Source of the DNA: a bacterium
GTDB taxonomy: Bacteria; Acidobacteriota; Polarisedimenticolia; J045
DNA length: 36,525 bases
NCBI GenBank assembly: GCA_021372775.1
Contig: JAJFTU010000472.1
Location: 1 to 36,525, forward strand
Reading direction: 5' to 3'
The notes under the pieces are model-generated. The model ran no database searches, was not told where the DNA came from, and saw only the letters and a program-made list of their open reading frames with translations. Each line of letters opens with the position of its first letter. Position 1 is the first letter of the stretch. The translations under genes were made by a program, and so were the position numbers. Shown in pieces: positions 29,065 to 36,525 of the stretch.

Positions 29065-30482
29065 CAGAGGGCTCCGCTCTCCTTGAGGATCTTGGCCCTC
29101 AGGATGGCGATTTCGACGGCGCAGGCGGCCAGCGAGGTCAGTTTGCGGGCCATCGCGAAGTCGGGCATCGGGCTGGAGCCGTCCGGATCGTCGGCGTAGA
29201 GGACCAGCACGGACCGGCCGCGCACGATGACCGGCGCGACGAGCGCCGAGGCGGGTGACGTCGTCCCCAGACGGGCGAAGAACTCCCGGTCGGCCGGGCT
29301 CGCCTCGAACGGGCCGAACGCCAGCCGCCCTTCGAGGGCCGGCGCCAACACGCTGGGCCCTTTGAGCGGCAGCGCGGCGCCCGCCGGCGGGTCGGGCAGG
29401 CCGCGTACCTGCACGGGCACCGCCTGGTCGCCGCGGACGATGAAGACGATCGCGCGGGGCAGCAGGCGCGTCAGTTCGTCGGCGGCGATCGCCACGACGT
29501 CTTCTTTGTCGATCGCCGCGGCGAGCCTCCGGCCCGCGATCGCCAGCGTGCCGACGTGGTCTTCGACCTGCGCGGCGGCGCCTCCGCGCGCGGCGGGCTG
29601 CGGCTCGCGGCTCGGCGACGCGGCGACCGCGACCGCCGGAGGCGCGGGGGGCGCGGCCGCGGCGCCGGCCTCCGCGGGCCGTCTTCCGACATCGGACGCG
29701 GCCGGACGCGGCATGACTTCCGTCGGCGTCGCCTCGGCGGCGGCCTCTTCGAGAGCCTCGATGGCCACCGGCCCGGTGTCGGCCGTCTCCTCGGCCGCGG
29801 CCGGCGGCGCCGGCTCGCCGTGCGCCTCGGTGGGCACGGACTCCTCGTCGCGCTCTTCGAGCGCGGCGGCGGACATCGCCGGGACGGCCGCGGACGACGC
29901 CGCGGCGACGCCCGCTCCGCCCGCGGGGGCGGCCGCTTCGGGGCCGGCGCCCGCGGCCGTCGTCGGCGCGGTCCGCGGCCGCGGCGGCAAAGGAACCCCC
30001 GCGGCGGCGGCCAGCGCCCGCGCGCGCGCCTCGAGCTTGGCGAGCGAGAGGTCGGGCAGATGATGGTGGCGCGCCAGCGCGGCCCGCACGGCGACTTCCG
30101 AGGCGACGTACGGCGCGATCACGAAGCCGGTCAGGAACGCCGCCTCGTGGACCGCGAGCGTGTCCGACGGGTTCTGCATCGCGAGCGCGAGGCTCTCCCC
30201 TTCGACGCGGAAGGGGATGGCGCGGTGGCGCCGCGCGTAGTCGGCCGAGAGCAGGGCGACGACCTCCGGCGGGGCCTCCAGCAGCTGGTCTCGTCCGACG
30301 CAGGGAACCGCGTAGACGCGCGACAGCGCCGCCCCCAGCGCCGCCTCGTCGAGGACCCCGAGCGCCAGGAGATGCGTGCCGAGCGAACCGCCGAACTGGC
30401 GCTGGGCTTCGAGCCCCAGCTCCAGCTGGTCGGCGGAGAGGATGCCGTCCTCGAGCAGACAATCGCCCAACCGTCGGGCCAT
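29064..30482 (-). CDS. MshEN (GspE N-terminal) domain protein with GAF-like C-terminal domain
   Basis: This is a 472-aa protein without an ATPase domain. Residues about 1-150 match the N-terminal domain of GspE/PilB-type assembly ATPases, including RLGDCLLEDGILSADQLELG and the following LEAQ. This fits the RLGxx...G...L...L..Q pattern described for MshEN domains that bind cyclic di-GMP. An Ala/Pro/Glu-rich linker of about 140 residues follows, then a C-terminal domain (about 315-465) with a GAF-like pattern (LTRLLPRAIVFIVRGD, then SALVAPVIVRGRSVLVLYAD). The start is the ATG at 30480-30482 with GGAGG about 10 bases upstream. It is coupled to amrA by a one-base overlap. Function inferred as a c-di-GMP or type IV pilus/secretion-related regulator; moderately sure of the domain, not of the ligand. 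Confidence 0.82.
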   Translation of the reverse strand: MARRLGDCLLEDGILSADQLELGLEAQRQFGGSLGTHLLALGVLDEAALGAALSRVYAVPCVGRDQLLEAPPEVVALLSADYARRHRAIPFRVEGESLALAMQNPSDTLAVHEAAFLTGFVIAPYVASEVAVRAALARHHHLPDLSLAKLEARARALAAAAGVPLPPRPRTAPTTAAGAGPEAAAPAGGAGVAAASSAAVPAMSAAALEERDEESVPTEAHGEPAPPAAAEETADTGPVAIEALEEAAAEATPTEVMPRPAASDVGRRPAEAGAAAAPPAPPAVAVAASPSREPQPAARGGAAAQVEDHVGTLAIAGRRLAAAIDKEDVVAIAADELTRLLPRAIVFIVRGDQAVPVQVRGLPDPPAGAALPLKGPSVLAPALEGRLAFGPFEASPADREFFARLGTTSPASALVAPVIVRGRSVLVLYADDPDGSSPMPDFAMARKLTSLAACAVEIAILRAKILKESGAL

Positions 30483-30587
30483 CGCGAAGCGTCCTCCGCC
30501 CGTTCCTCGAACCCCCAGTCCGAAGGATCGCGGGCAGCGACGACATTCTGCGGGGCGCGGCGCGCCGCGGGCAAGCGCCCGCGCCGC

Positions 30588-30619
30588 AAAAAAGTAACGG
30601 CCCGCCTCGCGGCGGGCCG
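30588..30619 (-). terminator. Rho-independent terminator after pnp
   Basis: On the minus strand a 9-bp stem of CGGCCCGCC with GGCGGGCCG (30598-30619) has a GCGA tetraloop and is followed by a T-rich tail (TTACTTTTTT; plus-strand A6 at 30588-30593). It lies 21 bases after the pnp stop and ends the infB-pnp cluster. Confidence 0.9.
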
Positions 30620-30640
30620 TCGAAGCCGATTTGAAGGAAC

Positions 30641-32758
<2,118 letters not shown>

Positions 32759-32769
32759 GTTGAACTCCC

Positions 32770-32790
32770 GCCGCCTCCCCTAGAGGCGGC
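32770..32790 (-). other. Hairpin beside the pnp ribosome-binding site
   Basis: Minus-strand GCCGCCTC and GAGGCGGC pair with a 5-base TAGGG loop (8-bp stem, plus positions 32770-32777 and 32783-32790). The GGGAG ribosome site follows directly. A folded leader next to the start is reminiscent of the PNPase/RNase III-controlled pnp leader in E. coli, but the sequences are not comparable. Confidence 0.5.
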
Positions 32791-32887
32791 CAACACATGA
32801 GGCCCGGCGCGCGCCGTCGGCAGGCCGCGCGCGGTGCGCGGCCCTGGGCGGGAGCGTCGGAACCTTCGGGATGGACTGAACCGTGAA

Positions 32888-32941
32888 GACACCGAACCGC
32901 GCCGCGCGGAGCGCGGCGCGGAAGAACGACCCGTCGGTGTC
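32888..32941 (-). ncRNA. Structured spacer between rpsO and pnp: two-step hairpin
   Basis: An outer stem, GACACCGA with TCGGTGTC (32888-32895 and 32934-32941), encloses a 10-bp perfect stem, CCGCGCCGCG with CGCGGCGCGG (32897-32906 and 32912-32921), with a 5-base loop. Another large stem lies at about 32971-33006. This is a likely RNA-processing or regulatory site in the rpsO-pnp transcript rather than an independent RNA gene. No T tract is present. Confidence 0.5.
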
Positions 32942-32970
32942 CTGGTGGACTGCCAACCGAGAAACCGAGC

Positions 32971-33006
32971 GCCGCGCCGCGCCGGCCGGAAGACGCCGGC
33001 CCGCGG
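32971..33006 (-). other. Long GC hairpin just after rpsO
   Basis: On the minus strand GCGCCGCG then GGCCGG, a 6-base loop, CCGGCC, a two-base bulge and CGCGGCGC form a 14-bp stem starting a few bases after the rpsO stop. No T tract follows, so it is better read as a stability or processing element, or a weak terminator, between rpsO and pnp. Confidence 0.5.
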
Positions 33007-33015
33007 CGCGGGGAC

Positions 33016-33285
33016 TCACTTGCGCAGGCCGAGCCGCTGAATCAGCTCGCGGTAGCGGCCGATGTTCTTGCGGCGCAGGTAGTTCAGCAGCCTGCGGCGC
33101 TGGCCGACGAGCTTGAGCAGGCCGAGCCGCGACGCGTGGTCCTTCGGGTGGCTCTTGAAGTGCTCGGTCAGGTGCTGGATCCGATCGGTCAGCAGCGCGA
33201 TCTGCACTTCGGGAGAACCCGTGTCGGTCGGGTGCACCTGGAACGAGTGGATCGTGTCTTCGCGGACTTCGCTGTGAGCGGGCAA
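33016..33285 (-). CDS. rpsO: 30S ribosomal protein S15
   Basis: This primary 16S rRNA-binding protein of the small subunit has 89 aa, exactly the usual S15 length, when translated from the TTG at 33283-33285. GAGGAG lies eight bases upstream of that TTG. The sequence has the invariant [19 protein letters not shown], then [20 protein letters not shown] and ends RLGLRK. The open frame extends upstream but without S15 likeness, and no ATG or GTG gives a better start. It lies between truB and pnp, and a promoter at the truB end should drive it. S15 represses its own synthesis in several bacteria by binding its leader. Confidence 0.96.
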   Translation of the reverse strand: MPAHSEVREDTIHSFQVHPTDTGSPEVQIALLTDRIQHLTEHFKSHPKDHASRLGLLKLVGQRRRLLNYLRRKNIGRYRELIQRLGLRK

Positions 33286-33386
33286 GGCCGGAACTCCTCG
33301 CGGCCGTCGTCCCGGGGGACCGCGGACCGCGTCAGGCGGATCAAATCTTCCGCATGGGATGATTCCAAATACGATGACGGCGAAGG
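33286..33386 (-). promoter_or_regulatory. Leader of rpsO, possible S15 autoregulatory region
   Basis: About 95 bases lie between the expected transcription start and the TTG of rpsO. On the minus strand it can form GTCC/GGAC and CGCGG/CCGCG stems around 33299-33327, just upstream of the GAGGAG ribosome site. S15 leaders in other phyla have similar compact structures but with very different sequences, so this is a candidate only. Confidence 0.35.
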
Positions 33387-33415
33387 ATTCTAAAGCGGCC
33401 CCGCGCCTTCGGCAA
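33387..33415 (-). promoter_or_regulatory. Promoter for rpsO overlapping the truB stop
   Basis: On the minus strand TTGCCG (33410-33415) and TAGAAT (33387-33392) are separated by 17 bases. The -10 box contains the TAG stop of truB. This is the best vegetative-type promoter seen in the window and would give rpsO and pnp their own start within the cluster. Confidence 0.65.
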
Positions 33416-34346
33416 CAACGAAGTTGCCTTGCTCCGAACGGCCGACGCCCGCGACCCCTCCGCGGAGGACGACGCGGGGCGACAAGCGGCCCCCTTCGCC
33501 GATCTCGCCGATCCCCTCCATGCGGGCGTCGGGGCCGAGGACGCGGGCCGGCCCGCAAAGACCGGCCGGATCCCCCTCGACCTCGCGGCCGCCGCGGAAA
33601 CGGTCCGCGCCCCCTTCGTCGAGCCGGACGACCGGGAGCGGCAGCGGGATCGCCTCGGGCGGCAGGAGGGCCGCCAGAAGCGCCTCGCTCGTCGCCTCGG
33701 CGCGCGCCGGCGTCGCGCCGCGCGCCCGGAGCGGGCCGATCGCCGTGCGGCGCAGCGCGGCGAGGCAGGCCCCGCTGCCGAGGAGCCGTCCGAGGTCGCG
33801 CGCGAGGGAGCGGATGTAGGTGCCGCTCGAGACGCGCGCCGCGAAGGCCAGGCGTCCCCGTCCCGCGGGGAGGAAGCGGAGGCGGTGGACGGTCACTTCG
33901 ACCGCCGGCAGGACCGGCGGCCGCCCGTGCCGGGCCAACTCGTGGGCCGGCGTGCCGCCGATCTTCTTCGCCGAGTAGACCGGCGGGATCTGCATCTGGC
34001 GGCCGGTCAGGCGGGCCGCGGCGGCGTCGAGGACGGCGCGGGGCGGCAGCGGCGGGGGGACGAACCCCGCGACGTCCACGCCGTCGAGATCGCCGGTTTC
34101 CGTTTCCAGCCCCAGCAGCACGACGCCGACGTAGGTCTTCGGCCAGTCGTGGAGATAGGGCACGAGGCGGGTCGCGGGGCCGACGAGCAGCGGCAGCAGG
34201 CCGGAGGCGAGCGGGTCGAGCGTCCCGGCGTGGCCGATCCGCCGCTCGCCGAGCCTCTTCCGGGCCCAGGAAACGACGTCGTGGCTCGTCGCTCCGGTCG
34301 GTTTGTCGGCCAGGAGCAGGCCGACCAGGCCGCTGGGACGCCTCAT
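33390..34346 (-). CDS. truB: tRNA pseudouridine(55) synthase
   Basis: This enzyme makes pseudouridine 55 in the T loop of tRNAs. It has 318 aa with the family start [17 protein letters not shown] and the catalytic motif [12 protein letters not shown] (Asp44). [17 protein letters not shown] and [14 protein letters not shown] follow, then a C-terminal PUA-like region. The ATG at 34344-34346 overlaps the ylxP stop (ATGA). The order infB-ylxP-truB-rpsO-pnp is typical, but rbfA, normally between ylxP and truB, is missing here. Confidence 0.95.
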   Translation of the reverse strand: MRRPSGLVGLLLADKPTGATSHDVVSWARKRLGERRIGHAGTLDPLASGLLPLLVGPATRLVPYLHDWPKTYVGVVLLGLETETGDLDGVDVAGFVPPPLPPRAVLDAAAARLTGRQMQIPPVYSAKKIGGTPAHELARHGRPPVLPAVEVTVHRLRFLPAGRGRLAFAARVSSGTYIRSLARDLGRLLGSGACLAALRRTAIGPLRARGATPARAEATSEALLAALLPPEAIPLPLPVVRLDEGGADRFRGGREVEGDPAGLCGPARVLGPDARMEGIGEIGEGGRLSPRVVLRGGVAGVGRSEQGNFVVAEGAGPL

Positions 34347-34633
34347 CCGAGGAACTCGCGCGCGGTCTCGGTCACCGTGCCCGGCACGATCTCCTCGGCC
34401 TCGATGACGATCTGGTCGAAAAGACGGCCGAGCGGCGCCTCCGCCGCGGCCACCGCGGAGAAAGCGATCTCGGCCCTTTGCAGCAGATCTTGGTATTCGG
34501 TCTCGGCGGCGGCGACGTTGTGCCGCGCGCGGACCCGGTCGATCAAGGAGCGGACCACCCGGCGCTTGTCCTTCAGCGATCCGCTCCCGACGACGCGCAG
34601 CTCGAGAACCAGCAGGCCAACGACGACGGCCAT
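34343..34633 (-). CDS. ylxP: DUF503 family protein (YlxP-like)
   Basis: This is a 96-aa protein of the YlxP/DUF503 family, encoded after infB in many bacteria and suggested to act in ribosome assembly; its function is not established. It has the family start [20 protein letters not shown], then [13 protein letters not shown] and the closing REFL. The ATG (34631-34633) overlaps the infB stop by one base, and its own stop overlaps truB by four, so all three are coupled. The same frame continues upstream inside infB, which is a shadow. Confidence 0.92.
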   Translation of the reverse strand: MAVVVGLLVLELRVVGSGSLKDKRRVVRSLIDRVRARHNVAAAETEYQDLLQRAEIAFSAVAAAEAPLGRLFDQIVIEAEEIVPGTVTETAREFLG

Positions 34634-36525
34634 CAGTCGGCCTTGGGGATCTCGAGCGACTCGCGCTTGGACAACTCGATCGTGAACGCCTCGATCTCGT
34701 CGCCCGGTTTGAGGTCCTGGTACCGTTCGAGGCCGATCCCGCATTCGAAGCCGGTCTTGACCTCCTTGGCGTCGTCCTTGAAGCGGCGCAGCGAGTCGAT
34801 CCGCCCTTCGTGGACGACCACGTTGTCCCGCAGCAGGCGCACCTTGGCGTCGCGGCGGACCGTCCCTTCGACGACGTAGCAGCCGGCGATCGTGCCGACC
34901 TTCGCCACGCGGAAGACCTGCCGCACCTCCGCCCGGCCGAGGAAGACCTCCTTCTCGACGGGGGAGAGGGTGTTGAGCATCGCCTGCTTGATCTCGTCGG
35001 TGACGTTGTAGATCACCGTGTGCAGGCGGATGTCCACGCCCTCGCGCTTGGCGATGTCGCCGACGCCCCGCTCCGGGCGGACGTTGAAGCCGACGACGAT
35101 CGCGCCGGAGGCGGAGGCGAGGAGGATGTCGGTCTCGGAGATCGCGCCGGTTCCGGCGTGGATGACCTTGACCACGACTTCCGTGGTGGAGAGGTCTTCG
35201 AGCGACTTCCGCAGCACCTCGACGGAGCCTTGGACGTCGGCCTTGACGACGATCGGCAGCTCGTGGACCTCGCCCTCCTGGATGCGGGAGGCGAGGGTTT
35301 CGAGCGTCGGGAGCTTCATCCGGCGGGCGGCGTCCTCTTCCTGCTGCTTGGCCAGCCGGTAGTTGGCGATCTGCCGCGCCTTCGCCTCGTCCGGGAAGAC
35401 CTGGAAGAGGTCGCCGGCGGCCGGCACGCCGTCGAGGCCCATCACCACGACCGGCGTGGACGGACCGGCCTCGGTCAGGCGGCGGTCCCGCTCGTCGGCG
35501 AGGGCGCGGACGCGCCCCAGCGCCGAGCCGACGACGAAGACGTCGCCGACCTTGAGCGTGCCGTTCTGCACGAGGATCGTCGCCACCGGGCCGCGCGCGC
35601 GGTCCAGCTTGGCTTCGAGGACGGTGCCGCTGGCGGGCCGCGCCGGGTTGGACTTCAGCTCGGCCATGTCGGCGACGAGCAGGATCATGTCGAGCAGTTG
35701 GTCGAGGCCGATCTTGGCCTTCGCCGAAACCTGCACGGCCACGGTCTCGCCGCCGTACTGCTCGACGAGCACGTTGCGCTCGGCCAGCTGCTGCAGCACC
35801 CGCTCCGGGTTGGCGTTCGCCTTGTCGATCTTGTTGACCGCCACGACGAGCGGCACGCCGGCCGCCTTGGCGTGGTTGATCGACTCCAGCGTCTGGGGCA
35901 TCACGCCGTCGTCGGCGGCGACGACGAGCACGACGATGTCGGTCACGCGCGCGCCGCGGGCGCGCATCAGCGTGAACGCCTCGTGGCCCGGGGTGTCGAG
36001 GAAGACGATCTCGCGCTCGGTCCCCTCGCGCATCTGGCGGACCTTGTAGGCGCCGATGTGCTGGGTGATGCCGCCCGCTTCGCGCTCGGCGACGCGGGTG
36101 GCGCGGATCGCGTCGAGCAGGCTCGTCTTGCCGTGGTCGACGTGTCCCATGATCGTGACGACCGGCGGACGGGAGACGAGCTGCTCGGCGGCTTCGGCCT
36201 CGGCGGGGGTCGCCTCGGCGATCGCCTCCTCGGCCATGTCCACCTGCTGCGCCGTGCCGCCGAACGCTTCGACGACCCACCGGGCCGTCTCGAGGTCCAA
36301 GGCGTGGTTGATCGTCGCCATGATCCCCTTCTCGAGGAAGAGGCGCTTGATCACGTCCTTGGCCTTGCGGTCCATCCGCTCCGAAAGGTCCTTGACGGTG
36401 ATCCCTTCGGAAACCTTGACCTCGCCGACCGGCTTCTCGGCCTCGACGTGGCGCGGGGAGGGGGTCGGCGCGGCGGCGGGAGCGGCCGCGCGCCCGCGGG
36501 CGGGACCCTGCGGTCCGCGGCGGTC
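34633..36525 (-). CDS. infB: Translation initiation factor IF-2 (partial, 5' end outside window)
   Basis: This GTPase brings initiator tRNA to the ribosome. The 630 visible residues run to the right edge, where the frame is still open (Ala/Arg/Gly-rich linker typical of the IF-2 N terminus). An IF2_N domain ([16 protein letters not shown]) is followed by the G domain with [14 protein letters not shown] (G1), DTPGHEAF (G3), NKID (G4) and SAKAKIG (G5), and by the elongation-factor-like C-terminal domains ending in [14 protein letters not shown]. It heads the infB-ylxP-truB-rpsO-pnp group in this window. Confidence 0.97.
   Translation of the reverse strand, partial: DRRGPQGPARGRAAAPAAAPTPSPRHVEAEKPVGEVKVSEGITVKDLSERMDRKAKDVIKRLFLEKGIMATINHALDLETARWVVEAFGGTAQQVDMAEEAIAEATPAEAEAAEQLVSRPPVVTIMGHVDHGKTSLLDAIRATRVAEREAGGITQHIGAYKVRQMREGTEREIVFLDTPGHEAFTLMRARGARVTDIVVLVVAADDGVMPQTLESINHAKAAGVPLVVAVNKIDKANANPERVLQQLAERNVLVEQYGGETVAVQVSAKAKIGLDQLLDMILLVADMAELKSNPARPASGTVLEAKLDRARGPVATILVQNGTLKVGDVFVVGSALGRVRALADERDRRLTEAGPSTPVVVMGLDGVPAAGDLFQVFPDEAKARQIANYRLAKQQEEDAARRMKLPTLETLASRIQEGEVHELPIVVKADVQGSVEVLRKSLEDLSTTEVVVKVIHAGTGAISETDILLASASGAIVVGFNVRPERGVGDIAKREGVDIRLHTVIYNVTDEIKQAMLNTLSPVEKEVFLGRAEVRQVFRVAKVGTIAGCYVVEGTVRRDAKVRLLRDNVVVHEGRIDSLRRFKDDAKEVKTGFECGIGLERYQDLKPGDEIEAFTIELSKRESLEIPKAD

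Noticed and set aside
32769-32782. TAGGGGAGGC in the pnp leader, shared with the tip of the long palindrome
   Set aside because: Only ten bases match and the surrounding sequence differs; it is explained by the local GAGGCGGC stem.

Overview
The window is a very GC-rich (about 70% by eye) chromosomal segment of a Gram-negative bacterium. It carries Lol lipoprotein export, OmpH/Skp, LpxA (lipid A) and a TonB-like protein, so there is an outer membrane. It also carries core housekeeping genes and no phage, insertion-sequence or CRISPR signature. Arg/Ala/Pro-rich proteins, a TsaB-RimI fusion, a PrkA/YeaH/SpoVR cassette and an oxidoreductase next to lpxA would fit Acidobacteriota or a similar deep-branching Gram-negative phylum. 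That placement is inference, because no marker rRNA is present.

Layout. Positions 2-4818 (+) hold the 3' end of a complex I operon (nuoL partial, nuoM, nuoN), closed by a strong terminator. Positions 4978-7959 (+) encode a hybrid sensor kinase with a periplasmic solute-binding sensor, GAF, PAS, kinase core and receiver. Positions 7956-8287 are a 332-bp near-palindrome that fills the whole gap between the kinase and a convergent operon. Positions 8284-13006 (-) are prkA-yeaH-spoVR. Positions 13176-24183 (+) form a long cell-envelope run: tsaB-rimI fusion, psd, pssA, an unknown exported protein, lolC/E, lolD, clpC, ompH, fabZ, lpxA and a Gfo/Idh/MocA oxidoreductase. It continues to 28371 with a serine hydrolase, a TonB-like protein, rsmD and a LysM protein. 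Positions 28447-30482 (-) are a two-gene unit (an MshEN plus GAF-like protein, then AMMECR1/AmrA). Positions 30641-36525 (-) are the translation/RNA-decay cluster infB-ylxP-truB-rpsO-pnp, with infB running off the right edge.

How the genes work together. Phospholipid synthesis (psd, pssA), lipoprotein release (lolC/E, lolD), periplasmic chaperoning (ompH) and lipid A initiation (fabZ, lpxA, perhaps a GnnA-like dehydrogenase) make one outer-membrane biogenesis block. clpC sits where bamA is often found, and lpxD and bamA are not in the block. Many genes overlap by 1-11 bases (ATGA, GTGA, TGATG and even CTGA), which suggests translational coupling. Start codons are often GTG, and one TTG and one probable CTG are inferred. 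The least explained sequence is the 332-bp palindrome at 7956-8287. Next come the structured pnp-rpsO spacer, the candidate c-di-GMP-binding MshEN protein and the unknown exported proteins.
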